A DNA stretch of 53,140 bases from Flavobacteriales bacterium (GCA_026418175.1 JAOABX010000018.1:1-53140), one strand, 5' to 3'; positions 41,466-51,945 are shown, counted from the first letter of the stretch. Notes: generated by a model from the sequence alone, not told the origin. Numbers and translations are program-made.

Positions 41466-42911
41466 ATGAATGATCAAGATAAACTGTTGGATGAAGTTGT
41501 TTCAGGAGAATATAAATATGGCTTTTATACCGATATTGAAACAGAAACGGCTCCTAAAGGCTTAAATGAAGATATTATTCGTTTTATATCTGCAAAAAAA
41601 AATGAGCCGGCATGGTTGCTCGAATGGCGTTTAAAGGCCTTTAGATATTGGCAAACAATGAAAGAGCCATCTTGGGCTCACGTACATTATCCATCCATTG
41701 ACTTTCAAGATATCATTTATTATGCAGCCCCTAAAAAAAAGCCAAAGTACGAATCGTTGGATGAAGTAGATCCACAACTTTTGGAAACCTTTAGGAAATT
41801 GGGAATTTCACTCGAAGAACAAAAAATTCTGGCTGGAGTTGCCGTTGATGTGGTGATGGACAGTGTGTCGGTAAAAACTACCTTTAAAGAAAAATTGGCT
41901 GAACTGGGGATTATATTTTGTTCTATCAGCGAAGCTATTCAAACACATCCTGAATTAGTAAAAAAATATCTGGGTACCGTAGTACCTTATCGAGATAATT
42001 TTTATGCGGCTTTAAATTCAGCTGTGTTTTCTGATGGCTCTTTTGTGTACATACCTAAAGGAGTGCGTTGTCCCATGGAGTTATCCACGTATTTCCGAAT
42101 AAATGCTATGGATACGGGCCAGTTTGAACGAACCTTAATCATTGCTGATGAAGCTAGCTATGTGAGCTATTTAGAAGGTTGTACAGCTCCCATGCGCGAT
42201 GAAAATCAGCTTCATGCAGCGGTGGTAGAATTAATTGCGATGGACGATGCAGAAATAAAATATTCTACTGTACAAAACTGGTATCCAGGGGATAAAGATG
42301 GAAAAGGAGGCATATATAATTTTGTTACCAAACGCGGAATTTGCCAAGGTGTGCGGTCTAAAATCAGCTGGACTCAGGTAGAGACAGGTTCTGCCATTAC
42401 ATGGAAATATCCATCAGTAGTATTAAAAGGAGATTATTCTATCGGAGAATTTTATTCCGTGGCTGTAACCGGTAATTACCAACAAGCCGATACCGGAACT
42501 AAAATGATACATTTGGGTAAAAATACACGGAGTACAATTGTTTCAAAAGGTATTTCAGCGGGAAAAAGCAATAATAGTTATCGCGGGCTGGTGAAAATGG
42601 CACCTTCTGCTAAAAACGCCCGAAATTTTAGCCAGTGCGATTCATTATTGATTGGGGATCAGTGTGGTGCACATACGTTTCCATACATCGAGGTGAATAA
42701 TCCAACCGGGATTGTTGAACATGAAGCAACCACTTCAAAAATTGCCGAAGATCAGATCTTTTATTGTAATCAGCGTGGTATTAATACTGAAAAAGCTGTT
42801 GCCTTGATAGTTAATGGATATTGTAAAGAAGTACTTAACCAACTTCCCATGGAATTTGCAGTTGAAGCACAAAAACTTTTGGCAATCAGTTTAGAAGGAA
42901 GCGTAGGATAA
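41466..42911 (+). CDS. sufB: Fe-S cluster scaffold SufB
   Basis: The ATG at 41466 is taken; a TTG at 41439 lies inside the previous gene. The 481-residue protein has [35 protein letters not shown] (in parts: [13 protein letters not shown]), [24 protein letters not shown] (in parts), the [17 protein letters not shown] region and [19 protein letters not shown] with late-fold Cys and His. SufB is the core of SufBC2D, where clusters are built. The order A-like, B, C, D, S, E is complete here. Confidence 0.96.
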   Translation: MNDQDKLLDEVVSGEYKYGFYTDIETETAPKGLNEDIIRFISAKKNEPAWLLEWRLKAFRYWQTMKEPSWAHVHYPSIDFQDIIYYAAPKKKPKYESLDEVDPQLLETFRKLGISLEEQKILAGVAVDVVMDSVSVKTTFKEKLAELGIIFCSISEAIQTHPELVKKYLGTVVPYRDNFYAALNSAVFSDGSFVYIPKGVRCPMELSTYFRINAMDTGQFERTLIIADEASYVSYLEGCTAPMRDENQLHAAVVELIAMDDAEIKYSTVQNWYPGDKDGKGGIYNFVTKRGICQGVRSKISWTQVETGSAITWKYPSVVLKGDYSIGEFYSVAVTGNYQQADTGTKMIHLGKNTRSTIVSKGISAGKSNNSYRGLVKMAPSAKNARNFSQCDSLLIGDQCGAHTFPYIEVNNPTGIVEHEATTSKIAEDQIFYCNQRGINTEKAVALIVNGYCKEVLNQLPMEFAVEAQKLLAISLEGSVG

Positions 42912-42964
42912 GAAATACGTAAATACAAAAAAATAAATTTCATATAATCATTCATACAATTACT

Positions 42965-43723
42965 ATGTTATCAATAAAAAATCTTCATGCTTCCATTGAT
43001 GGAAAAGAAATTTTGCGAGGATTAAATTTAGAAGTTAAACCTGGTGAAGTTCATGCCATCATGGGGCCTAATGGGTCTGGTAAATCAACGCTTGCTTCTG
43101 TTTTAGCGGGTCGCGAAGAATATGAAGTGACAGAAGGCGAAATCATATTCAATGAGAAAAATTTATTGGAGCTTGCTCCGGAAGAAAGAGCAGGTGAGGG
43201 CATATTTTTAGCATTTCAATATCCGATTGAAATTCCCGGTGTGAGCATGATGAATTTTATGAAAACAGCCATTCAAGAAATTCGTGAATATAGAAAGCAA
43301 GAACCGCTGGATGCCAAATCATTTTTAGCATTAGTAAAAGAAAAACAAACATTGGTAGAGTTAGATAAAAAATTGGCCAATCGCTCGGTAAATGAAGGAT
43401 TTTCGGGTGGAGAAAAAAAACGGAATGAGATTTTTCAAATGGCCATGCTTGAACCCAAGCTTGCTATCCTGGATGAAACAGATTCTGGCTTAGATATCGA
43501 TGCTTTACGAATTGTTGCAAACGGAGTGAACAAACTTCGTTCTCCTCACAATTCTTTTTTGGTTATTACGCATTATCAGCGGCTGTTGGATTATATTATC
43601 CCTGATTTTGTACATGTATTGTACAAAGGAAAAATTGTAAAAACAGGCGATAAAACCCTGGCCTTGGAATTAGAGGAAAAAGGTTACGATTGGATTAAGG
43701 AAAAGGTTGATGTATTGAATTAA
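42965..43723 (+). CDS. sufC: Fe-S assembly ATPase SufC
   Basis: The ABC ATPase fold has Walker A GPNGSGKSTLASVL, signature GFSGGEKKRNEIFQM and Walker B LAILDETDSGLDIDAL, the variant typical of SufC. The H-loop is LVITHYQRLLDY. At 252 residues it is standard. It works in SufBC2D, not as a transporter. It lies 53 bases after sufB and one base before sufD. Confidence 0.97.
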   Translation: MLSIKNLHASIDGKEILRGLNLEVKPGEVHAIMGPNGSGKSTLASVLAGREEYEVTEGEIIFNEKNLLELAPEERAGEGIFLAFQYPIEIPGVSMMNFMKTAIQEIREYRKQEPLDAKSFLALVKEKQTLVELDKKLANRSVNEGFSGGEKKRNEIFQMAMLEPKLAILDETDSGLDIDALRIVANGVNKLRSPHNSFLVITHYQRLLDYIIPDFVHVLYKGKIVKTGDKTLALELEEKGYDWIKEKVDVLN

Positions 43724-43724
43724 T

Positions 43725-45002
43725 ATGAAATGGAATATGAAAAATACATCGCTGAAAAATCAGGTGGAAAATAAATTTATTCATGGTGCATTTTCTATTA
43801 AAGGCTTTGAACAACTACGCAGCCAATCAATGAATAATTTGAAGCATATTGAACTTCCTGACATTAAAAATGAAGATTGGAAATATACCAACCTTCAATC
43901 ATTTCTTGAAGCAATTAATCCTGATGGAAATGAAGTATCTTTTGAAATAAAGGATATTTACCAGCCCAATACCTTGCTAATTCATAACGGTCGTTTAATA
44001 CATTCTACAATTTCAGATGAAATTAAAAAGTGGATAAATATTATCCCTATTCATCAATTTAGTGAGTTTACTTCAGGTAAATCGTTTGAAACAATTTCTG
44101 AAAAATCATCCGATTATTTTGTCTTATTGAATAATGTTTCATTCAACCGTGGATGGATATTGCACATAAAATCTGACGCTCCTGATAATATTAGTCTTCG
44201 TTTTGAATACATATGGTCGAATACATCTGATATTATTATTTCTTCCAGAAATATTGTGTATATGGAAGCCAATACCCGGCTGCATATTACAGAAAACCAT
44301 CGGTCTGAAGAGCAATCATGCAAGATTTTTGTTAATCATGTTACAGAATGTTTTTTAAACAATCAATCTGAATTAATATTTAATAGACTGCAAGAGATGA
44401 ATTCTAAAGTATGTGCTTTATCTTATACTTTTTCATCTATAGCTACTGGTGCTCGTTTTGAAATGAACAATGTAATTGCCGGTCAAGGTATTATTCGAAA
44501 TAATTATATCATGAACCTCCATGGTGAAGAGGCTTACACAGGGATAACGGGGTTAAACTTACTTACAGGCCAACAACATACCGATTCATGGGTTCAAGTA
44601 AATCATTTTAGTCAAAATTGTAATAGTGATCAACTATTTAAATCCATTGTAAATGATCTGGCAACGGCCGCCTTTACCGGTAAAATTTATGTAGCAAGGG
44701 GGGCACAAAAAACCAATGCATATCAATCATGTCGTAGTATTGTTTTGAGTGATGAAGCAAAATCGTATGCCCGGCCACAACTTGAAATTTATGCGGATGA
44801 TGTAAAATGTAGCCATGGAGCTACCACAGGCCAAATAAATGAAGAGGCTATATTTTATATGCAGTCTCGTGGAATTTCCAAACCAACAGCTCAACGGCTT
44901 TTGCTAAGCGCATTTGCTTCTGATGTTATAAATAAAATACATGATGATGCATTTTGTGAACAAGTGGAAGCACTTATTGACTCAAAATTTTCTATCCAAT
45001 GA
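43725..45002 (+). CDS. sufD: Fe-S assembly protein SufD
   Basis: The fold is a right-handed beta-helix as in SufB. Recognisable parts are ELPDIKNEDWKYTNL near the N-terminus, QQHTDSWVQVNHFSQNCNSDQLFKS (in parts: HTDSWVQVNHF), FTGKIYVARGAQKTNAYQ (conserved GKI.V.. and KT.A.Q), and CSHGATTGQINEEAIFYMQSRG (in parts: CSHGATTGQI). Length 425 is normal. The first-half core is divergent, as usual for SufD. It overlaps sufS by four bases. Confidence 0.94.
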   Translation: MKWNMKNTSLKNQVENKFIHGAFSIKGFEQLRSQSMNNLKHIELPDIKNEDWKYTNLQSFLEAINPDGNEVSFEIKDIYQPNTLLIHNGRLIHSTISDEIKKWINIIPIHQFSEFTSGKSFETISEKSSDYFVLLNNVSFNRGWILHIKSDAPDNISLRFEYIWSNTSDIIISSRNIVYMEANTRLHITENHRSEEQSCKIFVNHVTECFLNNQSELIFNRLQEMNSKVCALSYTFSSIATGARFEMNNVIAGQGIIRNNYIMNLHGEEAYTGITGLNLLTGQQHTDSWVQVNHFSQNCNSDQLFKSIVNDLATAAFTGKIYVARGAQKTNAYQSCRSIVLSDEAKSYARPQLEIYADDVKCSHGATTGQINEEAIFYMQSRGISKPTAQRLLLSAFASDVINKIHDDAFCEQVEALIDSKFSIQ

Positions 45003-46249
45003 CTCCAACTGTTTCCATACAACCTCAAGATGCACTTTATTGGAATAAAATACGTAATGATTTTCCTATTCTTCAGCAGTCTGTAAACGGGTATCCGTTG
45101 GTATATTTAGATAATGCAGCTTCATCGCAAAAGCCACAACAGGTAATTGATTCCATAGTTCATTATTATACAACTTACAATGCCAATGTTCATCGGGGAG
45201 TACATACCTTGAGTCAAAAAGGAACCGATGCTTTTGAAGCTGCTAGAAAAAAAGTTCAGCATTTCATTGGAGCAAATTCTGAAAAGGAAATTATTTTTAC
45301 TAAAGGAACTACAAATTCTGTGAATTTGCTGGCATATACGTTTAGTCAGCAAATGTTAATGCCCGATGATGAAATACTAATTACTGCCATGGAGCATCAT
45401 GCTAATTTGGTGCCCTGGCAAATGGCTTGTGAACGTACCGGAGCTAAACTTCGAGTAATCCCAATGAATGATGAAGGCGAATTGCAGTTAGATCAGCTGG
45501 ATAATCTCATTACTGATAAAACACGCTTGATTTCTGTAGTCCATGTTTCTAATGCATTGGGTACTGTTAATCCTGTAAAATATATTATTGATAAAGCCCA
45601 TAATCATCATATTCCGGTAATGATAGATGGAGCTCAGGCCATTCCTCATCAGCCGGTGAATGTAAAGGAACTCGATTGTGATTTTTATTGTTTTTCAGGC
45701 CATAAAATGTGTGCCCCTACCGGAATTGGAGTGTTGTATGCAAAACAAACTTGGTTAGAAAAACTACCTCCATTTGAAGGGGGAGGAGAGATGATTAGCG
45801 ATGTTTCGTTTGAAAAAACAACCTACAATGAATTGCCCTTTAAATTTGAAGCAGGCACTCCACATATCGAAGGGGTAATTGCTTTGGGCCAAGCCATTGA
45901 TTACCTGGAAAACATCGGGATGGACGCTATATATGCCCGTGAAATGTATTTACACAACTTGGCATATGAAAAATTAAATACAATACCGGGTTTTATTCCT
46001 GTAGGTAAAGCAGCAAAGAAAGCCTCTGTTATATCTTTTTTGATTGATGGTATCCATCCCTATGATTTAGGGGTGATTTTAGATAAGCAAGGGATAGCTG
46101 TACGAACAGGACATCATTGCACACAACCTATCATGAAGCAGTTCAACATTCCGGGCACAGTACGTGCTTCTTTTGCTTTTTATAATTCAGAGCAAGATGT
46201 AGAATTTTTTATTGCTGCCATAAAAAAAGCAGTTAAAATGTTAAGTTAA
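44999..46249 (+). CDS. sufS: Cysteine desulfurase SufS
   Basis: The class V PLP fold has YLDNAASSQKPQQVI, TKGTTNSVNLLA, AMEHHANLVPW (His stacking on PLP), DGAQAIPH, FSGHKMCAPTGIGVLY (Schiff-base lysine) and VRTGHHCTQPIM (catalytic Cys). Group II desulfurase SufS works with SufE, which accepts the sulfane sulfur. Length 416 is usual. The ATGA overlap with sufD indicates translational coupling. Confidence 0.96.
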   Translation: MTPTVSIQPQDALYWNKIRNDFPILQQSVNGYPLVYLDNAASSQKPQQVIDSIVHYYTTYNANVHRGVHTLSQKGTDAFEAARKKVQHFIGANSEKEIIFTKGTTNSVNLLAYTFSQQMLMPDDEILITAMEHHANLVPWQMACERTGAKLRVIPMNDEGELQLDQLDNLITDKTRLISVVHVSNALGTVNPVKYIIDKAHNHHIPVMIDGAQAIPHQPVNVKELDCDFYCFSGHKMCAPTGIGVLYAKQTWLEKLPPFEGGGEMISDVSFEKTTYNELPFKFEAGTPHIEGVIALGQAIDYLENIGMDAIYAREMYLHNLAYEKLNTIPGFIPVGKAAKKASVISFLIDGIHPYDLGVILDKQGIAVRTGHHCTQPIMKQFNIPGTVRASFAFYNSEQDVEFFIAAIKKAVKMLS

Positions 46250-46255
46250 ATAATT

Positions 46256-46675
46256 ATGAGCGCATCAATTAATGAGATTCAAGATGAAATTATCGAAGAA
46301 TTTGAACTCTTTGATGATTGGATGCAAAAATATGACCATTTAATTGAAATGGGAAAATCTCTTCCCATCATGGATGCCTCTTTAAAGACAGATGATCGTT
46401 TAATTAAAGGTTGTCAAAGTAAAGTTTGGTTAGTAACATCCAAAAAAAACGGATTGATAGAATATTTCGCCGATAGCGATGCTGTAATTAGTAAAGGAGT
46501 AATTGCAATGCTTATTCGCGTGCTAAATAATCATACACCCGAAGAAATTGTAAATGCAGACCTTTATTTTATTGATCGTATTGGCTTAAAAGAACATTTG
46601 TCTCCAAATCGGAGTAATGGATTGGTTAGTATGATTCGTCAAATGAAACTTGATGCCTTGGCATTAAGTAACTAA
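46256..46675 (+). CDS. sufE: Sulfur acceptor SufE
   Basis: It reads EFELFDDWMQKYDHLIEMG, LIKGCQSKVWL with the sulfur-accepting Cys, and FADSDAVISKGVIAMLIRVL. At 139 residues it matches SufE. It enhances SufS and carries persulfide to SufBCD. Its start is 6 bases after sufS. Confidence 0.95.
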   Translation: MSASINEIQDEIIEEFELFDDWMQKYDHLIEMGKSLPIMDASLKTDDRLIKGCQSKVWLVTSKKNGLIEYFADSDAVISKGVIAMLIRVLNNHTPEEIVNADLYFIDRIGLKEHLSPNRSNGLVSMIRQMKLDALALSN

Positions 46676-46686
46676 ATCTATAATGT

Positions 46687-47004
46687 ATGAGTATAGATAA
46701 AGAAGAATTGCAAAAACAAATCATTGCCAAGATCAAAACCATTTATGATCCAGAAATACCTGTGGATATATATGAACTTGGCTTAATTTACGATATTGAT
46801 GTGAATGATGAAGGAAACGTGCATATTGTTATGACGTTAACTTCGCCCAATTGTCCTTCGGCCGAACAAATTCCCCAGGAAGTAGAAGAAAAAACTAAAA
46901 AGGTTGAAGGAGTCAAAGATGTCAAGGTGCAACTCACCTTTGATCCACCTTGGGATAAAGACATGATGAGCGAAGAAGCTCAGCTGGAGCTGGGCTTCCT
47001 ATAA
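46687..47004 (+). CDS. SUF-associated DUF59/MIP18-family protein
   Basis: The DUF59 domain spans nearly all 105 residues: IYDPEIPVDIYELGLIYDI, VMTLTSPNCPSAEQIP with the reactive Cys and VQLTFDPPWDKDMMSEEA. This is the SufT-like maturation factor found at the ends of many suf operons, which helps deliver Fe-S clusters. It lies 11 bases after sufE, so it closes the operon. A short hairpin follows. Confidence 0.92.
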   Translation: MSIDKEELQKQIIAKIKTIYDPEIPVDIYELGLIYDIDVNDEGNVHIVMTLTSPNCPSAEQIPQEVEEKTKKVEGVKDVKVQLTFDPPWDKDMMSEEAQLELGFL

Positions 47005-47031
47005 CTGTCAACCTTACCTCCTTTTTTATCG

Positions 47032-47064
47032 TTGCTTCAGATTAAAAAATTGAAGCAATTCCTC
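47032..47064 (+). terminator. Possible terminator of the suf operon
   Basis: TTGCTTCA (47032-47039) and TGAAGCAA (47051-47058) are perfect inverses with an 11-base AT-rich loop. TTCCTCTCTTTT follows. The T run is interrupted and the stem has few GC pairs, so strength is uncertain. Confidence 0.5.
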
Positions 47065-47134
47065 TCTTTTATAAAAGAATTTTTTTCTTTGTGAAGTTTT
47101 ATACTTCGTTTGTTGATTTTAATTCAATTGAATC

Positions 47135-49558
47135 ATGGCAAAGAATTTAGTGATAGTTGAGTCGCCCGCTAAGGCAAAAACCATTGAATCATACCTGGGT
47201 AAAGACTATTTGGTAATGTCTAGTTACGGCCATGTTCGCGATTTGTCTGAAAAAGGTTTATCTGTTGATATTGAAAATAATTTTACTCCAATTTATATAA
47301 TCCCTGAGGATAAAAAGAAAATAATTTCTGAATTAAAAAAATTATCAAAACAAGCAGAAACAGTTTGGTTGGCATCTGATGAAGACCGCGAAGGGGAAGC
47401 CATTTCATGGCATTTGACGCAGGCGTTGGAACTTGATGAAAAAAAAACCAAGCGCATTGTATTTAATGAAATCACCAAGTCGGCCATTCTCAAAGCCATT
47501 GAAAACCCCAGAAAGATCGATTATAACTTGGTAAATGCTCAGCAAGCACGCAGGGTTTTAGATCGTTTGGTGGGATATGAACTTTCTCCGGTTTTGTGGA
47601 AAAAAGTAAAACCATCCTTATCAGCCGGACGTGTTCAATCTGTGGCAGTTCGTTTAATTGTTGAAAGGGAGCGGGAAAGAAATGCATTTAAAGTACAATC
47701 TTTTTATCGAGTAATTGCTTTATTCTCGGCCAATGGTAAAATGTTCCGTGCTGAATTAAGTAAACGTTTCGATTCTAAAAATGAAGCACAGGAATTTTTA
47801 AAACAATGCCAAACAGCCACTTTTACAGTACAATCGGTAGAACAAAAGCCCGGTACTAAATCTCCATCAGCGCCCTTTACCACAAGTACCTTACAACAAG
47901 AAGCTAGTCGCAAGCTTGGTTTTTCTGTTGCCAGAACCATGCAGTTGGCTCAAAAACTTTATGAAAGTGGTAAGATTACATACATGCGTACCGATTCAGT
48001 AAATATGTCTGATTATGCTTTGCAAGCTGCTGAATCTGCTATACATCAAATGTATGGTAAAGAATATCATCAACGACGCCAATTTTCAACCAAATCTAAA
48101 GGAGCACAAGAGGCGCATGAATGTATTCGTCCTACTGATATGTCAATTCCAACCACCGGTGCAGATGCATCTGAAATTCGCCTGTATGAATTAATTTGGA
48201 AAAGAAGCATTGCTTCACAAATGAGCGATGCAAAACTTGAAAAAACTATTATTACTGTTAACTCTCCCCAGCATAATCTTTATTTTTCAGCAAAAGGGGA
48301 AGTAATTAAGTTTGATGGCTTCCTGAAAGTATATCTGGAAGGGACCGATGACGAAGAAGAAGATCAACAAGAACAACAATTGCCTGATGTTAAAAAAGGA
48401 GATCACTTGCAGGCCAAAGAAATAATTGCAACAGAACGTTTTACTTCGCCGCCGCCCAGATATACCGAGGCAAGTTTGGTAAAGAAACTTGAAGAGCTGG
48501 GAATTGGCCGCCCCTCAACCTATGCACCCACCATTTCAACCATTCAAAATAGAGGCTACGTGGTGAAAGAAGATCGTCCGGGTGAAGTAAGAAAATATCA
48601 TGTGCTTTCACTTAGAAATAATCAACTGGAAGAAGAGGTAAAAGAAGAAATTACCGGTGCTGAAAAAAATAAACTTTTCCCTACCGATATTGGAGCCTTG
48701 GTAAACGATTTTTTAGTAGAGCATTTCGGCAAAATTGTTGATTATAATTTTACAGCTACAGTTGAGAAAGAGTTTGATGAAATTGCTTCAGGGAATTTAA
48801 AATGGGAAAAAATGATAAAAGGTTTTTATAAACCTTTTCATGAAATTGTAGAAGAAACTGAAAAAACATCAAAACGCGTTACAGGTAAACGTGAATTAGG
48901 CATTGATCCGGCTTCCGGAAAAAAAGTTTATGCTTTGATTGGAAGATTTGGACCCATGATTCAGATTGGCGAAGTAGAGGAGGAGGAAAAACCACGTTAC
49001 GCCAGCTTAAGAAAAGGTCAAAGCATTGAATCAATTACTTTAGAACAAGCGCTTGATTTGTTTAAACTACCCCGTACATTGGGTGAATTTGAAGGAAAAG
49101 AAATGGTGGTAGGTATTGGTAGGTTTGGCCCATACATTCGTCATGATGGCAAATTTGTTTCCATTCCCAAAGGAATTGATCCGATGGAAATTGACGAATT
49201 GCAAGCACGCCAGTTAATAATTGAAAAACGAAATGCAGAACAAAATAGAATTATTCAATCATTTGAAGGAGGAGCAATTCAAATTCTTCGTGGTCGGTTT
49301 GGTCCGTATATCACCAATGCCGAAGGAAATTATAAAATACCCAAAGACGTTGATGCTGAAAAGTTAACCTTGGATGAAGTAAAAGAAATTATTGCTACCT
49401 CCAAGCCTTCCGGAAAATCTGCTAAAAAAGTTTCGTTAAAAAAAGAACAAGTAAACGAAACCAAGGTTAAAAAGGCTGCTTCGGCCAAGAAAAAAGCTTC
49501 CCCGGTAAAAAAGAAAAAGGCTGCTACTAAAAAGAAAAGTACAACGAAGTCAAAGTAA
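47135..49558 (+). CDS. topA: DNA topoisomerase I
   Basis: The Toprim domain is LVIVESPAKAKTIESYLG and ASDEDREGEAISWHL. The active-site tyrosine is in KITYMRTDSVNMS, and GRVQSVAVRLIVERE is the conserved block before it. IGRPSTYAPTISTIQNRGYV follows. The C-terminal part has three GRFGPxI topo-C repeats (GRFGPMIQIG, GRFGPYIRHDG, GRFGPYITNAEG) and a lysine-rich tail rather than zinc fingers. It relaxes negative supercoils. Length 807 is in the Bacteroidota range. The product sits at the start of the block leading to porP and gldK. Confidence 0.96.
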   Translation: MAKNLVIVESPAKAKTIESYLGKDYLVMSSYGHVRDLSEKGLSVDIENNFTPIYIIPEDKKKIISELKKLSKQAETVWLASDEDREGEAISWHLTQALELDEKKTKRIVFNEITKSAILKAIENPRKIDYNLVNAQQARRVLDRLVGYELSPVLWKKVKPSLSAGRVQSVAVRLIVERERERNAFKVQSFYRVIALFSANGKMFRAELSKRFDSKNEAQEFLKQCQTATFTVQSVEQKPGTKSPSAPFTTSTLQQEASRKLGFSVARTMQLAQKLYESGKITYMRTDSVNMSDYALQAAESAIHQMYGKEYHQRRQFSTKSKGAQEAHECIRPTDMSIPTTGADASEIRLYELIWKRSIASQMSDAKLEKTIITVNSPQHNLYFSAKGEVIKFDGFLKVYLEGTDDEEEDQQEQQLPDVKKGDHLQAKEIIATERFTSPPPRYTEASLVKKLEELGIGRPSTYAPTISTIQNRGYVVKEDRPGEVRKYHVLSLRNNQLEEEVKEEITGAEKNKLFPTDIGALVNDFLVEHFGKIVDYNFTATVEKEFDEIASGNLKWEKMIKGFYKPFHEIVEETEKTSKRVTGKRELGIDPASGKKVYALIGRFGPMIQIGEVEEEEKPRYASLRKGQSIESITLEQALDLFKLPRTLGEFEGKEMVVGIGRFGPYIRHDGKFVSIPKGIDPMEIDELQARQLIIEKRNAEQNRIIQSFEGGAIQILRGRFGPYITNAEGNYKIPKDVDAEKLTLDEVKEIIATSKPSGKSAKKVSLKKEQVNETKVKKAASAKKKASPVKKKKAATKKKSTTKSK

Positions 49559-49644
49559 TTAAGATTAAATTGTAAATATCTTCATCTACAATTTCTCTGA
49601 TTAAATATTATTTGAATGTACTTTTCCACTCAATTCAAGCCAAT

Positions 49645-50823
49645 ATGAGTTGGGAAAGTTTTTTTAAACCGATAAGTAATATAGTACTTGCTGAAGATTT
49701 TAATCGCAGCCAATATTCTTCGAATATTCAAAGCTATGCCAGCGGGAATGAATTTCCTGAACTCAAAGAAAAAGCATTTGATATTGTATTGATTGGGGTA
49801 GGGTATGATAGCTCAGACCTCTCAGCCAGCATTTATCAAACACCTGATCATGTTCGATATTGGTTTTATCGGCTTTTTAAGGGTAATTATGAAGTTAAGA
49901 TAGCCGACTTGGGTAATTTTAATATTCGAAATTCCCTTGAAGTCTTAATCGAAAAATTATCCGACCTTTTGGCTGAAATTATATACACGGGTGCTATCCC
50001 AATTATCATTGGCGGAGGAAAAGAGTTAACGTATGCAAATTATTTAGCTTACAAAAAACTAGGTAAATATTGCAACCTTCTCAATGTAAGTTCTACACTA
50101 AATTTTAGTGAAGCCTCAGATGAACTTACTGCAACCAATTTTTTAAGCAAAATTTTATCAGATAAAGACAATCATCTATTCAATTATTGCAATATTGGAT
50201 ATCAGACATACCTTAATCCACAGGAGCTAATTGAATTATTTAAAAGTTTTCATTTTGATTTATTGCGGTTAGGAGAAGTTCGTGCTAAAATTGAAGAAAC
50301 AGAACCGTTAATTCGTGATGTGGATTTTGCTTCCTTTGATCTGGGAGCAGTAAAATATGCAGATGCCCCCAATGCATTGTTTTCAACTCCCAATGGCCTT
50401 ACCAGTGATGAAATTTGCCGTCTTGCCAGATATGCTGGGTTAAGCCTAAAATGTACCTCTGTAGGATTTTATGGAATAAAACCTGCTGGAAAGCTTGAAT
50501 GGACCGATCATCACCTCATGGCGCAATGTATTTGGCATTTTATTGAGGGCTTTTATTTAAGAAAACCAGAGAGCATGAATATTAATGATAATACATACAT
50601 CAAATATCATGTAGCTTATCAAGGGTATCCTGACGAAATTTCTTTTTATAAAAACAAGGTGACTGAAAAGTGGTGGATGGGAGTTCCCGTGAGTGAAAAA
50701 AAACAGGGTAAATACCATATCCAGGAATATTTAGTACCTTGCTCACCCATGGATTACCAAATAGCATCCCATAATGAAGTTCCTGACCGCTGGATCAGGG
50801 TTTTCAAAAAGCTGAATGACTGA
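49645..50823 (+). CDS. Arginase/formimidoylglutamase-fold protein lacking metal ligands
   Basis: The ATG at 49645 is chosen over a TTG at 49612. The protein (392 residues) has the arginase superfamily layout: FDIVLIGVGYD, IPIIIGGGKELTYANY and DVDFASFDLGAVKYADAP, followed by GLTSDEICRLARYAG. The usual metal ligands are missing. GGxH is GGGKE (Lys at 126), the DAHxD position reads NVSSTLN (147-153), and the SxDxD site has SFDLG (230-234), leaving one Asp. Catalysis on a guanidino substrate is therefore unlikely. It sits between topA and porP/sprF. Its closeness to T9SS genes hints at a structural or regulatory role (inference). Confidence 0.75.
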   Translation: MSWESFFKPISNIVLAEDFNRSQYSSNIQSYASGNEFPELKEKAFDIVLIGVGYDSSDLSASIYQTPDHVRYWFYRLFKGNYEVKIADLGNFNIRNSLEVLIEKLSDLLAEIIYTGAIPIIIGGGKELTYANYLAYKKLGKYCNLLNVSSTLNFSEASDELTATNFLSKILSDKDNHLFNYCNIGYQTYLNPQELIELFKSFHFDLLRLGEVRAKIEETEPLIRDVDFASFDLGAVKYADAPNALFSTPNGLTSDEICRLARYAGLSLKCTSVGFYGIKPAGKLEWTDHHLMAQCIWHFIEGFYLRKPESMNINDNTYIKYHVAYQGYPDEISFYKNKVTEKWWMGVPVSEKKQGKYHIQEYLVPCSPMDYQIASHNEVPDRWIRVFKKLND

Positions 50824-50970
50824 TGTTTAAATTTAAAAACCTAATAATCAATAATATAAATGAATTTATTAAAAATTCATAAACAAAGATTTGGAGGAAA
50901 TAAAAATTTTTTTCCTTACATTTACATTTTGAATAGTGTGTGTAGAGATTTAAGTAGTTTGAAATTATAT

Positions 50971-51945
50971 ATGAAAAAACTTATACTATCAGTATTTACA
51001 GTAGGGATTGTGTTTTCTGTTTCTGCACAGCAGGATCCACAGTTTACTCAATTTTTTAATAACAAGCTTATTATGAATCCGGCATATGCTGGTGCAAAAG
51101 ATGCTATTTGTGCTACTATGCTTGGTCGTTTTCAGTGGGTAGGTTTTCAAGGTGCTCCTACATCTGCACTTCTATCTATTGATTTACCTGTTTGGACTAA
51201 GGGTAATAATCAAATAGCCGCTGGTTTGACTACTTACTTAGATTATATTGGTTTTCAAAGAAACTATGCTTTGCGAGTTGCAGGAACTTACCGTAGGAAA
51301 AATTTAGGTCCTGGTCATTTAGCAGTTGGATTTGATATCGGTTTTTCCAACAAAGGAATTGAAAATCCTACTTGGATATATCCCAGCGGAATGCCTGACC
51401 CTAACATCCCTCCTTCAGGTTCATCCATTAATAATTTTGGATTCGATTTAGGTGTTGGGGTTTACTATCATACTGAAATTTGGTATGCGGGTATTTCTGC
51501 TACACACTTAACGGCGTCTCAATTTACAAATTTGAATTATCGAGATGCAAGGCACATGTTTTTCATGGGTGGCTACACCTTTAAAAGCATTGGGGGTTCT
51601 GATTTTGATTTGAATCCGAATATTTTAGTTAAAACCGAATTTGCAACGGCTCAATTTGATGCTAACCTGAATGTGATTTGGAGAGAATTTTATTGGGGTG
51701 GATTAACATATCGTATTCAGGATGCAGTAGCAATTAATTTAGGTATGAATTTCGGAGCCTTAACTCCCAAGTTGAATGGTTTACAAATCGGATATTCATA
51801 TGATATAAATACATCAAGACTTAATGCATTTAATTCAGGTACACATGAAGTAATGCTTAGGTATTGCTTTAAAATTACCAAGGAGCAGGAAATTATTAAG
51901 CGTTATAACGTTCGTTTCTTAGATTATAACAGAGATCGTTTTTAA
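50971..51945 (+). CDS. PorP/SprF-family type IX secretion membrane protein
   Basis: The ATG at 50971 gives a good signal peptide (MKKLILSVFTVGIVFSVSAQ) and is preferred to one at 50860. The mature start QDPQFTQFFNNKLIMNPAYAG is the family signature. The rest is an outer-membrane beta-barrel with GRFQWVGFQGAP, HLAVGFDIGFSNKG and a C-terminal strand pattern (MLRYCFKI). PorP/SprF proteins attach to the GldJKLMN machinery, and some anchor specific surface proteins. The next gene is gldK, as in other Bacteroidota T9SS loci. The C-terminal extension (EQEIIKRYNVRFLDYNRDRF) is unusual in being charged. Confidence 0.92.
   Translation: MKKLILSVFTVGIVFSVSAQQDPQFTQFFNNKLIMNPAYAGAKDAICATMLGRFQWVGFQGAPTSALLSIDLPVWTKGNNQIAAGLTTYLDYIGFQRNYALRVAGTYRRKNLGPGHLAVGFDIGFSNKGIENPTWIYPSGMPDPNIPPSGSSINNFGFDLGVGVYYHTEIWYAGISATHLTASQFTNLNYRDARHMFFMGGYTFKSIGGSDFDLNPNILVKTEFATAQFDANLNVIWREFYWGGLTYRIQDAVAINLGMNFGALTPKLNGLQIGYSYDINTSRLNAFNSGTHEVMLRYCFKITKEQEIIKRYNVRFLDYNRDRF

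Noticed and set aside
46256-46675. sufE as a possible CsdE of a separate pathway
   Set aside because: Its place right behind sufS in a complete suf operon makes SufE the simpler call.
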